This document shows positions 26,715 through 37,047 of a DNA stretch of 64,000 nucleotides, in pieces. The translations under genes were made by a program, and so were the position numbers. The first letter of the stretch is position 1, and each line of letters begins with the position of its first letter. The stretch is from Crystallibacter permensis (lineage in GTDB: Bacteria > Actinomycetota > Actinomycetes > Actinomycetales > Micrococcaceae), in NCBI RefSeq assembly GCF_025960875.1, contig NZ_JAODLR010000008.1:62001-126000 (forward strand). The letters are read 5' to 3'. The notes under the pieces were generated by a model. It was not told where the DNA came from. It saw nothing but the letters and a program-made list of their open reading frames with translations, and did not search any database.

Positions 26715-27941
26715 TCAGTCCTTCGGCGTTGCCTTGGTGGGGTCCACGAAAGGCTTCTGGACGACGGTTCCCTGGCGTTCGCCGTCGGGCGTATGGATGG
26801 TAAATTCCGTGCCGAGGCGGCTGTGGGCGATCGGGACCATGGCCAGGCCGATGTTGCGTTCCAGCCGAGGGGAGTGGCAGGCGCTGGTGACTTCGCCGGC
26901 CGGGACGCCGCCGTGCGTCGTGACACGGAACGGTTCGATCATCGACCCGTCGTTGTAGCTGCCCAACGGGTCGCCGCCGATCTCCACGCCGACCATGAGC
27001 CGGCCGATCCCTTCGGTGCGGGCCTTGCGGAGCGCCTCCCTGCCAACGAAGTCGGACTCCTGGTCCAGATCCACCATCCAGTCGTAGTCGTAGCCGACCT
27101 CCAGCGGATTGGTGTTCAGCGTGATGTCGCAGCCGTACGCCAGCATGCCCGCCTCGATCCGGCGGATGTGGCAGGGGCCGATCACACGGAGGTCATGAGG
27201 TTGCCCGGCTTCCCAGATCGTATCCCACAGCTTCCCTGCGTTCAGGGTGGCGTTGTCCAGATAGATTTCGTAGCCGACCTCGCCGGTGTAGCCGGTGCGG
27301 CTGACTACGACGTCCATCCCGTTGAGCGTGTGGTGCTGCAGGTGGTAGTAGGGCATGTCGAGGATCTGCGGTCCGAAGAGGTCGCTCATCAGCCCCTTGG
27401 CCTTGGGGCCTTGGATCTGGACCGGGGCGACGTCGACCTCCTCGACGGTGACGTCCCAGCCGCCCGCGTGCGCCAGGCCCATGGCCCAGAGGTGGACGTC
27501 GCTGTCTGCGAGCGAGAGCCAGAACTTATCCTCCGCCACGCGGAGCAGGATGGGATCGTTGATGATCCCGCCGTCAGGAGCGGTGATGAAGACGTACTTG
27601 CACTGGCCTACCTGGCACTTGGTCAGGTCGCGCGGGGTGAGCATGTTGGTGAAGTCGAAAGCCTGCGGGCCGCTGATCTGCAGCTGCCGTTCCACGCCGA
27701 CGTCCCACATGGTGACATCGTTGAGCAGGGACCAGTATTCGCTGGCCGGGTCGCCGTAGTGGCGCGGGTGGTAGGTGTGGTTGTAGACGCTATAGGCGGC
27801 GACGCCGTGCTCGCGGGACTTCCAGAAGTAGGGCGATTTCCGTAGCCGCGTGTACAGCGTGATACCGGGGTGGGGCACGGGGCCGGGCAGATTCGCGGCG
27901 GCCTGCTGGGCGGGACCGGAACCGGGAATGGTTTGCGACAT
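26715..27941 (-). CDS. GcvT-family folate-dependent demethylase (DmdA-like)
   Basis: This is a 408-residue aminomethyltransferase-fold protein. The segment YSVYNHTYHPRHYGDPASEYWSLLNDVTMWDVGVERQLQISGP, then MLTPRDLTKCQVGQCKYV and FWLSLADSDVHLWAMGL, closely follow the DmdA/LigM branch rather than the glycine-cleavage T protein. DmdA transfers the S-methyl of dimethylsulfoniopropionate, and LigM/DesA relatives the O-methyl of vanillate or syringate, to tetrahydrofolate. No gcvH, gcvP or sarcosine oxidase gene is near, which supports a demethylase. AAGGAG lies nine bases before the ATG. The methyl donor is unknown; an aromatic methoxy acid would fit the window. Confidence 0.75.
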   Translation of the reverse strand: MSQTIPGSGPAQQAAANLPGPVPHPGITLYTRLRKSPYFWKSREHGVAAYSVYNHTYHPRHYGDPASEYWSLLNDVTMWDVGVERQLQISGPQAFDFTNMLTPRDLTKCQVGQCKYVFITAPDGGIINDPILLRVAEDKFWLSLADSDVHLWAMGLAHAGGWDVTVEEVDVAPVQIQGPKAKGLMSDLFGPQILDMPYYHLQHHTLNGMDVVVSRTGYTGEVGYEIYLDNATLNAGKLWDTIWEAGQPHDLRVIGPCHIRRIEAGMLAYGCDITLNTNPLEVGYDYDWMVDLDQESDFVGREALRKARTEGIGRLMVGVEIGGDPLGSYNDGSMIEPFRVTTHGGVPAGEVTSACHSPRLERNIGLAMVPIAHSRLGTEFTIHTPDGERQGTVVQKPFVDPTKATPKD

Positions 27942-28131
27942 GAGGTGCTGCTCCTTCGAGAGTTTGGCGCCAGTCCGAACTCTTCAGTTGCGCATGCTGC
28001 GCAACGATGCGCCATGTGCACTTCATCGTGGCAGTCGTTGCGAGGGGCAGTCAAGGGTTAGCGCGCAGCAGCTTTGCTGCTGGAGCTGCGGCCGCGGTCA
28101 GCGTCGTCGGTCTCGAGGCTCCAGGCCGTTG

Positions 28132-28563
28132 CTAGCTCCGTTCGGCGACCGTCTTTACGCCTTGGACCAAGCTGTCCCACATGCCCTTCGAATGCTCCGC
28201 CTCCTCGGCGCTGGCGTTGTTGTCTTGCGAGAGCGTCAGCTTGGTCTTGTCTGCCTTGTTCTCCAGCGTCCAGGTCAGCGTGTGGTAATTCTCCGGCACG
28301 TTCGCCTGACCGGAGAGCGGGCTGAAATGTGTGTGCACCAGCCGCTTTCCGGGTTCGACCTCAAGGATCACGCCGTTGTCTTCGTAGGCCTTGCCCTTCC
28401 ACTCGCCCCGCCAGTTGATCGGGCTGCCAACGGTCCAGTCGGTGACGACGGTGGTGCCGAACATGAACTCCTGGATCGATTCGGGGTCCGTGATGATGGA
28501 CCAGACTTGGCTCGTCGGAGCGTCGATCAAGATTGTCGAGGTAGCGACATAGTTCCCGGGCAC
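28132..28563 (-). CDS. SRPBCC (AHSA1-type) lipid-binding-fold protein
   Basis: This is a 143-residue START/Bet v1-like protein. It begins with the family's first strand VPGNYVATSTILIDAPTSQVWSIITDPESIQEFMF and ends with the long helix AEEAEHSKGMWDSLVQGVKTVAERS. The start is GTG 28563 with AAGGAGA six bases upstream; the frame extends much further but without homology. AHSA1-like proteins form a hydrophobic pocket, and the ligand is unknown. It is divergent from the VOC gene. Confidence 0.78.
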   Translation of the reverse strand: MPGNYVATSTILIDAPTSQVWSIITDPESIQEFMFGTTVVTDWTVGSPINWRGEWKGKAYEDNGVILEVEPGKRLVHTHFSPLSGQANVPENYHTLTWTLENKADKTKLTLSQDNNASAEEAEHSKGMWDSLVQGVKTVAERS

Positions 28564-28731
28564 AGCCTTCTCCTTGGTCGAAGCATCGTCGGCGCTGGCC
28601 CTAGAGTACCCCTGCCAGGGGCAGCGCGGGAGGGCTGGCTGTTCCAGTTCCCGTCCAAAGTGGGCCCGCGCCGACCTACCGCAGACCTGCCCGCGGTTGA
28701 CGCCCGGGGATGGCTGGGACAAGATCGCGGA

Positions 28732-29133
28732 ATGGAGCCACTGAGCAGCCGCGTACTCCTGCGGCCTTCCGACCCGGCGAAGAGCCAGGCCTTTTACCGC
28801 GACGTCCTGGGGCTGGCCGTCTACCGTGAATTCGGCGATCCTGATAGCCCCGGCATCGTATTCTTCCTCGGCAACGGCCTGCTCGAGGTGTCCGGGCAGC
28901 GCGGCGACGAGGGCACCGGCCGGCTGGAGTTGTGGATCCAGGTCCGCGATATCGAGGCCGAGTGGAAAAAGCTTCAGGCCGCCGGGGTGGACGTACTGCG
29001 TGCTCCTGTAGAGGAACCGTGGGGTCTGCTGGAAATGTGGATCGCCGATCCGGACGGCGTGCGCATCGTGCTGGTGGAGGTCCCGGCGGACCACCCGATC
29101 CGGCGCGATACACGGAATCCCCGGGACCTCTGA
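28732..29133 (+). CDS. VOC-fold (glyoxalase/bleomycin-resistance-like) protein
   Basis: This is a 133-residue vicinal-oxygen-chelate protein made of two beta-alpha-beta-beta-beta modules: SSRVLLRPSDPAKSQAFYRDVLGLAVYREFGDP and LELWIQVRDIEAEWKKLQAAGVDVL, with EPWGLLEMWIADPDGVRIVLVE at the end. The metal-ligand residues are not all obvious, so an enzymatic role is uncertain. ATG 28732 has no Shine-Dalgarno; CAAGAT six bases upstream is close to a leaderless -10. The stop codon lies inside a short direct repeat (29113-29156). Confidence 0.72.
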   Translation: MEPLSSRVLLRPSDPAKSQAFYRDVLGLAVYREFGDPDSPGIVFFLGNGLLEVSGQRGDEGTGRLELWIQVRDIEAEWKKLQAAGVDVLRAPVEEPWGLLEMWIADPDGVRIVLVEVPADHPIRRDTRNPRDL

Positions 29134-29156
29134 CCAGCGGAATCCCGGGACCTCTG
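29113..29156. repeat. Direct repeat across the VOC stop codon
   Basis: CGGAATCCCCGGGACCTCTG (29113-29132) recurs at 29138-29156 with one C missing. The first copy contains the end of the coding sequence. It is a likely local duplication. Confidence 0.6.
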
Positions 29157-29254
29157 CCCCACACGGCCCCGCCGTCGTCGTTCGACCTGGTTCCCGCTAA
29201 TTCCCCACGTTTAAAACGCGCCCGAAACATCGTCCCAAGTCAACGGGATGCTTG

Positions 29255-29294
29255 AAGCCTAAAGTTGGACAGATAAGCCTAAACTTGGGTCTGA
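29255..29294. repeat. Two 20-bp imperfect tandem units
   Basis: AAGCCTAAAGTTGGACAGAT is followed directly by AAGCCTAAACTTGGGTCTGA; 13 of 20 positions match, with the first 14 bases nearly identical. It lies in the 223-base gap between the VOC and PdxK stops, where no gene starts. Confidence 0.5.
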
Positions 29295-29356
29295 ACAGGG
29301 CGGAAAAGGGGCGGAAACGCGTGAAAAGCGACCCGACCAGCGGCCGGACCCGCGCC

Positions 29357-30202
29357 TTAGTTGGCGAAGCCCTGCCACAGTGCGTCGAACGGGGCGTGGG
29401 AGGAGACGCGTGCCTTGATGCCCTCGGTCACGAAGGCCTTGGCGGTCCGCGCGGCCTCCAGCGGAGTGGCGCCCTTGGCCAGCTCGGCGGTTACGGCCGC
29501 GGCCAGCGAGCAACCGGCGCCGCTGACGGCAATTTCGCCGATCTTCGGTGTGCTCAGCACCTCCAGGGTCTCGCCGTCGAAGAACACGTCCACGGCGTCC
29601 GGGCCTTCGAGGCGCACGCCGCCCTTGGCCAGCACTGCTGCGCCGGATGCTTCGTGGATGATGCGGGCGGCCTTCTCCAGGTCCTCGACGTTGTTGATGG
29701 TGATGCCAGCGAGGGACTCGGCCTCGAAGTGGTTCGGCGTGACGAAGGTGGCAAGCGGCAGGACCTGCGCCTTGAGCGCCTGGTCCGTGTCCAGCGCGTG
29801 GCCGGGCTCCTGGCCTTTGCAGATCAGCACGGGGTCCAGCACAATGTTGTCCCACTCCTGGTTGCCCAGCGCGGTGGCCACCGTATCGATGGTGACGGGG
29901 GAGCCGAGCATGCCGATCTTGACGGTCTTCAGCGAGCCCTCGTAGCAGGTCTGGATGGCTTCGAGCTGGTCGGCGATGACGTTCGCGTCGACCGGGACGA
30001 AGCGGTGGTTCCAGTTGTCCTTCGGGTTGAAGGAGACGATGCAGGTCAGGGCGGTGATTCCGTAGGTACCGAGTTCCTGGAAGGTCTTCAGGTCTGCCTG
30101 GGCACCCGCGCCACCGGTGGCTTCGGAGCCCGCAATGGTCAGCGTGATGGCAGGACGGGCAGCCAGGGCAGCGTCGGCGGAAATGTCAGTGGAAGAAGGC
30201 AT
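29357..30202 (-). CDS. pdxK: Pyridoxine kinase of the ThiD-like (PdxK) type
   Basis: This is a 281-residue ribokinase-superfamily enzyme. It shows TIAGSEATGGAGAQADLKTFQELG at the N terminus and the anion-hole GAGCSLAAAVTAELAKG near residue 235. Features such as NWNHRFVPVD, DPVLICKG and FDGETLEVL agree better with the B. subtilis-type PdxK, a ThiD homologue that phosphorylates pyridoxine/pyridoxal, than with true ThiD; a ThiD function is the alternative. There is a Cys in the anion-hole motif (GAGC), also typical of this PdxK group. Start ATG 30202 is chosen from the fold, and its RBS is weak. No thiamine genes are nearby. Confidence 0.75.
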   Translation of the reverse strand: MPSSTDISADAALAARPAITLTIAGSEATGGAGAQADLKTFQELGTYGITALTCIVSFNPKDNWNHRFVPVDANVIADQLEAIQTCYEGSLKTVKIGMLGSPVTIDTVATALGNQEWDNIVLDPVLICKGQEPGHALDTDQALKAQVLPLATFVTPNHFEAESLAGITINNVEDLEKAARIIHEASGAAVLAKGGVRLEGPDAVDVFFDGETLEVLSTPKIGEIAVSGAGCSLAAAVTAELAKGATPLEAARTAKAFVTEGIKARVSSHAPFDALWQGFAN

Positions 30203-30289
30203 GCGTCCATTTTCCACCGTGACCCCCGCCGATGGCCAACCGGCGCGATCCACCGGCTGCACCGGCGTCTGCATCGGACCCGGCGCCCC

Positions 30290-30790
30290 TCAGTCGTAGA
30301 CGGTCACGAGCTTCCACACGGAGGCCCGGCCGATGGCGGCGCACAGTCCGATCAGCGCGGCCAGCAGCAGCGTCTCCCACGCCGCCCCGCCGTACATCAC
30401 GCTGAAGATCAGCCAGGCCACCAGGGTAATGACCACGAAGAACACCAGCACGTGGACCCATTGGCGCCGCACCGGCCGCAGCGCCAGGCCCAGCAGGAAA
30501 GCGATAGGAGCCCCGATGATCAGGCCGATGCCGGCGGCGTAGAGCAGCACCACAAACGCCATGCCGAAGGTCGGCCAGACCTGCCGCCAGCTGAACGTGC
30601 CGCCGACGATCGAGATCAGCATCAGGGTGAGCGAGAAGGCGGCGATGGTGACGAAGAAACCGGTGAAGAACGCCAGCGGGCCGAACGTGACGCGATGGCC
30701 GGGCTTGTGATCCAGCAGCTGGTCAGCGAACTGCTCGTCCTCGGGCAGACCCGGTTCGATAGGATCCGCGTTGGTCCCGTCCTGCGTCAT
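30290..30790 (-). CDS. Four-helix integral membrane protein
   Basis: This is a 166-residue protein with an acidic, soluble N terminus (about 1-35) followed by four hydrophobic helices at roughly 38-62, 72-98, 110-133 and 138-160. I do not recognise a named family and there is no catalytic motif. GGAAGGGG lies about six bases upstream of the ATG. It is on the same strand as pdxK, 87 bases before it, but no functional link is evident. Confidence 0.6.
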   Translation of the reverse strand: MTQDGTNADPIEPGLPEDEQFADQLLDHKPGHRVTFGPLAFFTGFFVTIAAFSLTLMLISIVGGTFSWRQVWPTFGMAFVVLLYAAGIGLIIGAPIAFLLGLALRPVRRQWVHVLVFFVVITLVAWLIFSVMYGGAAWETLLLAALIGLCAAIGRASVWKLVTVYD

Positions 30791-31044
30791 TGCGTGCCCC
30801 TTCCGAGGTCAGTGACAGTCGCCGCGGCACTGTCCCCTGCCGGCGCCGGACTGAGGGTCATCTACCCCCAGAATAGATCGAAGCGCCCTTAACGCAACCG
30901 CTCAAGCTGCGGCGTGGGAGAATTGATGACGGTCCGGGTGCAGACGGGCCCAGTGTTAATACAGCCAACGCTTTCGACGCCGGCACTACCGGCAGCATCG
31001 CGGCGTTGCGCGAACCACTACTTCTAAAAAGGTACAAAACCACA

Positions 31045-31749
31045 ATGACTGACCTGCAGAAATCCCGCCCCGGCCACGCTCCGGCCAAGTTCGCCTCGAT
31101 CGGCAGCCCCTACTTCGGCATCATGCTCGCGGCCATGGCGGTGGTGCTGATCCTCTCCAACATCGGCGCATCCAAGGGCGTGGCCATCGGCCCGATCATC
31201 ACCGACGGCGGTTTCTTCCTCTTCCCGCTGGCCTACATCCTCGGCGATGTGGTCAGCGAGGTGTACGGCTTCAAGGTGGCGCGCAAGGCCATTCTCACCA
31301 CGTTCGCCCTGTCCGTTTTCGCCTCGCTTTGCTACTGGGTCATCATCGCGCTGCCCGGCTTCAACGACGATTTCGGCATCGCCAAGCAGGAAGCGCTGGA
31401 ACTGGCCCTCGGCCCGGTGCCGCTGATTGTGCTCGCGAGCCTGCTGGGCTTCCTGGTCGGCCAGACGCTGAATTCCTGGGTGCTGGTGAAGATGAAGGAG
31501 CGCTTCGGGGAGCGCAAGCTCTGGGCGCGGCTGATGGGCTCCACCGGCGTTGGCGAATTCGCGGACACCCTGATCTTCTGCTCGATCGCGGCCTCGGTCA
31601 TCGGCATCACCGACATCCCCACGTTCGTGAACTACGTCGTCGTCGGTTTTGTCTACAAGACCCTGGTTGAGTTCCTCTTCGTTCCACTAACGACGGCGGC
31701 CATCGGCTGGGTGAAGAAGCGGGAACCTTCGTACGGGGTTGCGTCCTAA
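31045..31749 (+). CDS. yhhQ: Queuosine precursor transporter (YhhQ/DUF165)
   Basis: This is a 234-residue six-helix membrane protein of the COG1738 family: ILSNIGASKGVAIGPIITDGGFFLFPLAYILGDVVSEVYGFK is diagnostic, as is STGVGEFADTLIFCSIAA. It imports preQ0/preQ1 or queuine-like precursors for tRNA modification. The matching enzyme gene tgt lies 2 kb downstream on the other strand, and no queuosine biosynthesis gene is seen, so the pair implies salvage. ATG 31045 is preferred (MTDLQKSRPGH). The 254-base leader has no preQ1 aptamer that I can recognise. Confidence 0.88.
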   Translation: MTDLQKSRPGHAPAKFASIGSPYFGIMLAAMAVVLILSNIGASKGVAIGPIITDGGFFLFPLAYILGDVVSEVYGFKVARKAILTTFALSVFASLCYWVIIALPGFNDDFGIAKQEALELALGPVPLIVLASLLGFLVGQTLNSWVLVKMKERFGERKLWARLMGSTGVGEFADTLIFCSIAASVIGITDIPTFVNYVVVGFVYKTLVEFLFVPLTTAAIGWVKKREPSYGVAS

Positions 31750-31795
31750 AGGCAGGCGGCGTCCTCAACCCTGGCCGCGCCCTGACGGCAGCGCC

Positions 31796-32209
31796 CTAGC
31801 GCGCGGTCCGTTTGCCGAGGGCAGCGGCGATCCGGTCGGCGACGTCGTGCCAGTGATCGAGCATCTCCTCCCGCTCCGCGGCACTGGCAAGATGCTCCTG
31901 GTGGAAGCCGATGGTGGTGCCAGCCTGCACCTGCATCAGGGTGATCTGCAGGATGGATTCGTGGTCCCAGGCCTGCGGCGCCCAGGTCAGTCTGATCCGC
32001 TCGTGCGGGTGGAAACTGCGGATTTCGCCACGCGTGCCGTCCGCGGTTTCATATTGGTCGCGGCGGCGGGTGCCGAGGTCCGTTTCGCCTAGCCACAGCG
32101 GCAGGCCTGCGCCGATGAGGAAGTCCCAGACCTGGGGCAACGGTGCCGCAACCGTCTTCCGGACGCCCATCTCCCAGCCCGCATCCTGCGTTAATCCTGT
32201 TGGAGTCAT
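31796..32209 (-). CDS. SRPBCC-family protein
   Basis: This is a 137-residue AHSA1/START-like protein: WEMGVRKTVAAPLPQVWDFLIGAGLPLWLGE at the N terminus, LTWAPQAWDHESILQITLM in the sheet and a C-terminal helix AEREEMLDHWHDVADRIAAALG. The frame is open to 32257, but the fold starts at ATG 32209; TAATCC seven bases upstream resembles a -10 without being perfect. Ligand unknown. It is convergent with yhhQ. Confidence 0.75.
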   Translation of the reverse strand: MTPTGLTQDAGWEMGVRKTVAAPLPQVWDFLIGAGLPLWLGETDLGTRRRDQYETADGTRGEIRSFHPHERIRLTWAPQAWDHESILQITLMQVQAGTTIGFHQEHLASAAEREEMLDHWHDVADRIAAALGKRTAR

Positions 32210-32290
32210 GTAACCCGGATTACCCGCTCGCAGGGCACGCGTCAATGGTCCGGACAACGGAAAATGGCGGCTGGAAATCGGTTGTGCGTC

Positions 32291-33082
32291 TCAAGCGAGC
32301 GACAGCACGAACGACAGGACAAAGCCGGCGGCGGTGCTGAGTGCGACCGCCGGGCCGCCGTGCTCGAACGCCTCGGGCATGAGGGTGTCCGCAAGCGAGG
32401 CGATGACTGCGCCGGCGGCGAAGGCCAGCGGCAGGGAGATCGTTTCCGGGTCACTGCCCGAGAGGGGACCGGCCCCAATAACGACGGCGACGACGAGCAG
32501 CACCGCGCACGCCAGCCACAAACCGAGGATCTTGCCCGTGGACTTGCCCTGGCTGCGCATGGAGGAGGCGCCGACGAGGGACTCCGGCAGATTGGACACA
32601 AAGATCGCGGCCAGCAGGGCCAGCCCGCCGGTTCCTTCCGTCAGCGAGACGCCCAGTGCGAGGTTCTCCGGCACGCCGTCGAGGGTGACGGCGGCCAGCA
32701 GCGCCATGCCTGCCGCACCCCGGGTGGATTCCTTGGTGGGCGCGCGGTCCTCGGCGGCCGCGTTGGTGTCCAGCTTGGCGCTGCCCTGATATTTGTCGGC
32801 CGGGGTGGGCCGCTTCTTGGGCTGGGCCCAGCGGTCAAGCAGGGCGCTCAGGGCTGTGAAGATGGCCGCGCCGACGAAGAGCCCGATGGCCGCGCGCCAG
32901 ATACCGCCGTGCTGGTAGGCGTCCTGGAAGAGCTCGAAACTCAACGCGGTGATCAACGCGCCCGCCGCGAAGGAGAGCAACATGGCCAGGAACCGCTTGG
33001 GCAGCTCGAATTTCACTCCGATGAGCGCGCCCAGCACCAGTGCGCTGGAAGCCACGGCGCCAAAAACCAGCGACGGTCCCAT
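32291..33082 (-). CDS. ZIP-family metal transporter
   Basis: This is a 263-residue membrane protein of the ZIP (Zn/Fe permease) family. It has eight predicted helices with a His/charge-rich cytoplasmic loop (about 85-125). Helix 4-5 metal-site motifs are TLDGVPENLALGVSL and SNLPESLVGASSM. It probably moves Zn2+ or another divalent metal into the cytoplasm. The start is ATG 33082, because TATACT lies exactly six bases upstream and there is no RBS. It is divergent from the DUF4126 gene, whose start is only 61 bases away. Confidence 0.85.
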   Translation of the reverse strand: MGPSLVFGAVASSALVLGALIGVKFELPKRFLAMLLSFAAGALITALSFELFQDAYQHGGIWRAAIGLFVGAAIFTALSALLDRWAQPKKRPTPADKYQGSAKLDTNAAAEDRAPTKESTRGAAGMALLAAVTLDGVPENLALGVSLTEGTGGLALLAAIFVSNLPESLVGASSMRSQGKSTGKILGLWLACAVLLVVAVVIGAGPLSGSDPETISLPLAFAAGAVIASLADTLMPEAFEHGGPAVALSTAAGFVLSFVLSLA

Positions 33083-33088
33083 GGCGCC

Positions 33089-33094
33089 AGTATA
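33089..33094 (-). promoter_or_regulatory. -10 element of leaderless ZIP gene
   Basis: The minus strand reads TATACT, six bases before ATG 33082, with no Shine-Dalgarno between them. Confidence 0.6.
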
Positions 33095-33131
33095 GAAGCG
33101 TTTGGTCACGTCGGACCCGCAGATTTGCGAT

Positions 33132-33137
33132 TACTCT
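33132..33137 (+). promoter_or_regulatory. -10 element of leaderless DUF4126 gene
   Basis: TACTCT lies six bases before ATG 33144. Together with 33089-33094 it makes a compact back-to-back leaderless promoter pair. Confidence 0.55.
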
Positions 33138-33143
33138 TATGCC

Positions 33144-34989
<1,846 letters not shown>

Positions 34990-35140
34990 CTATCCATTTT
35001 GCCCTATCCAGCGGGCCGGCCGGTTCCGCCGGGGCCTTGTCTGACTGCTCACAACCTCGGCGGCCGGCGCTGGCTGCGGAAGCACCGGGATCCCGAGGCC
35101 TGAGGGTTACAGGTCCCAGACTCAGCGCGCTTGGCGGCTG

Positions 35141-35932
35141 TTAGCGGACGGGTAGCTCGTCACGGGAGCGGCTGCGGGTGGACAGCGGCTCCGAGGAGGG
35201 GAAGTACTGCGTCCGCCAGCCGTCCCATGCCTCCCGGATGGCGGCCAGCGACTTGGCACCCAAGCTGTAGGTGGTAATCAGAACCTGAGTGCCGCCGTCG
35301 GGCCTTTCGTCCATGAGTTGGGGCATGGTGGCGAGGATCAGCAGGCCGTCTCCGTACTCGGCATAGGACTGGACCGTCAGCCCGAGCTGCGCTTCCGTGC
35401 GGAACCAGACCTTCCCGCTGATCGATTCGCCCGTGCTCAGGGTTGCCTCGTACGGCTCGCCGGGCTCCGGCAGGTCCGACAGGCCCAGGCTCTGCAGGAG
35501 GCCGCCTTCGGGCACGGAATCGGCCGAAAAGTACGTGGTCTGCCGCGGCGTATTCGGGTGCCGTTCGAGCATGAAACGCAGCTGCTGCAGGAACGTGGTC
35601 CACCCTTCGGTGAGGTCCTTGTCCCAATGCGCCATCTCCGATGCCGGGTCCAGGAGCCCGCGTTCGAGCGTCAGCTGGACGCCGTCCTCTACCGGCTCGA
35701 TGATGAAAGTATCGCCGTTGCCCAGCGTGAGCTTCTTATGGTCAGGGCTTTCGACGGCGCCGGCGAAGTAGATCTCTTTGATCTCCTCATCGAGACCGTC
35801 CAGCTCCCAGCCGTGCCATTGCGCAAGCCGTTTCGGTTCGCGCAGCATCACCCATACCTGCTGGGCGTCTGCGTTGATGTGGACGCTGAGCTTGCGGGGA
35901 CCAGATTCTGTTTTCACAGCGCTATCCGTCAT
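35141..35932 (-). CDS. SRPBCC-domain protein
   Basis: This is a 263-residue protein with an N-terminal AHSA1/START-like domain (PRKLSVHINADAQQVWVMLREPKRLAQWHGWELDG, to about residue 125). It is followed by a second, related but diverged domain of about 120 residues (TLSTGESISGKVWFRTEAQLGLTVQSYAEYGDGLLIL). The tail is Arg/Ser-rich. Function unknown. TAAAGT stands seven bases before the ATG and there is no RBS. Confidence 0.7.
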   Translation of the reverse strand: MTDSAVKTESGPRKLSVHINADAQQVWVMLREPKRLAQWHGWELDGLDEEIKEIYFAGAVESPDHKKLTLGNGDTFIIEPVEDGVQLTLERGLLDPASEMAHWDKDLTEGWTTFLQQLRFMLERHPNTPRQTTYFSADSVPEGGLLQSLGLSDLPEPGEPYEATLSTGESISGKVWFRTEAQLGLTVQSYAEYGDGLLILATMPQLMDERPDGGTQVLITTYSLGAKSLAAIREAWDGWRTQYFPSSEPLSTRSRSRDELPVR

Positions 35933-35939
35933 GAGGCCG

Positions 35940-35945
35940 ACTTTA
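35940..35945 (-). promoter_or_regulatory. -10 element of leaderless SRPBCC gene
   Basis: The minus strand reads TAAAGT followed by seven bases and ATG 35932, without a Shine-Dalgarno. Confidence 0.45.
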
Positions 35946-35989
35946 CCCCGGGCCCCTTGGACTGGCCAGAGGTCTGCGCAGGCCGGGGA

Positions 35990-36892
35990 TCAGGGAGCGG
36001 TCAGCTTGCCGTTCAGCGCGCGGATGGCCACCAGCTCATTGGCGATGCGGCGGTCCAGCTCGGCCGGCTCGAGGGTCTCGGAGCCGCCATGGGTACGCAG
36101 GTACATCAGGGTGGACAGGCGTTCGACGCGCCATTCGTGCTCCGCAGATTGGTCTCCGGAGGCCATGGCCCGGTGGATCTCCGAGTCGTAGAGGTTGGGC
36201 TCGTTGAGCTGGCGCTGGCGCACCACGGCGTTCATCTTGGCGCGCAGCGGATCTTCCTCTTCCGCCTCATCCGGGGCGCGCATGGCGTCGCCGAGCCGCT
36301 GGGACTCATCGATGTCCCCGGCCTCATGGGTGATGTAGGCGGCGATGGCCAGCGTGGACTGGATCCACTTCCAACGGCCGAAGTTGCCGTCGAAGGGCAG
36401 GTCCGTCACCAGGCGGCAGACATTGAGAGCGTTGTCCTCATCCGCCAAGTCGACGAACAGCCGGTGGGCCAGATCCCGCACATCCTGCAGATTGCTGCCG
36501 GCCTTGGTGTTCAGTCCCTTGCTCAGGCGGGCGGCGAGGCGCTGGACCCTGATGTCCTTCGGGTGGGCCCGCGCGGTGCCCACGATAACCGCCTCCGGCG
36601 TGCCCTCCTCGGCCGGGATCAGCTCAAGATCGCTGTTGGTCAGGACTGTCGGAGCCTTCTGGAAGGGCCGCGTGGAGGCAACCCGGATGCTCGAACCGTG
36701 GGCGATGCGGACCTGCGTTCCGTCGGCCAGCTTGGCAATCACCAGCGCCGGCGACCCGAAGTCATCCTTTTCGACGGCGGAGGACACCACCGCGGCCGAT
36801 TGCTTTCCGCGCCGGCGCAGAAACATATGGCCCGGTTCAACCGCCTCAGCTTTGACATTGTGGACGTATGTCTGTGGCTGTTGCTCGGTCAT
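35990..36892 (-). CDS. Conserved actinobacterial hypothetical protein
   Basis: This is a 300-residue soluble protein I cannot name with certainty. Residues about 1-95 are beta-rich (GHMFLRRRGKQSAAVVSSAVEKDD, then DGTQVRIAHGSSIRV). Residues about 105-300 are helical with many Asp/Glu/Arg (VQRLAARLSKGLNTKAGSNLQDVRDLAHRLFVDLADEDNAL) and resemble a TPR-like solenoid. No signal peptide, membrane helix or catalytic motif is seen. ATG 36892 with GGAGG eight bases upstream is a better start than ATG 36907. Confidence 0.6.
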   Translation of the reverse strand: MTEQQPQTYVHNVKAEAVEPGHMFLRRRGKQSAAVVSSAVEKDDFGSPALVIAKLADGTQVRIAHGSSIRVASTRPFQKAPTVLTNSDLELIPAEEGTPEAVIVGTARAHPKDIRVQRLAARLSKGLNTKAGSNLQDVRDLAHRLFVDLADEDNALNVCRLVTDLPFDGNFGRWKWIQSTLAIAAYITHEAGDIDESQRLGDAMRAPDEAEEEDPLRAKMNAVVRQRQLNEPNLYDSEIHRAMASGDQSAEHEWRVERLSTLMYLRTHGGSETLEPAELDRRIANELVAIRALNGKLTAP

Positions 36893-37047
36893 TGGGTGGT
36901 CCTCCAAAGCTCAGGGTCAAACCTCAGTATATGAATTTGTTACCTCGCAAGCCGAAGTTGCGCCACGCCGGTAGCACGTGGCAGCAGCGGGTGGTGCGCC
37001 GGAGGCGAAAGCCGGACCTCCGCCGTCGTTATCAGGATGAGGTGCGG

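Noticed and set aside
29252-30892. 546-codon + frame opposite pdxK and the membrane protein
   Set aside because: Low-complexity Arg/Gly/Gln composition; both minus-strand genes have good protein features.
30850-31044. Possible preQ1 riboswitch upstream of yhhQ
   Set aside because: An AAAAAGG tail is present, but the hairpin and pseudoknot pattern of preQ1-I, -II or -III could not be found by eye.
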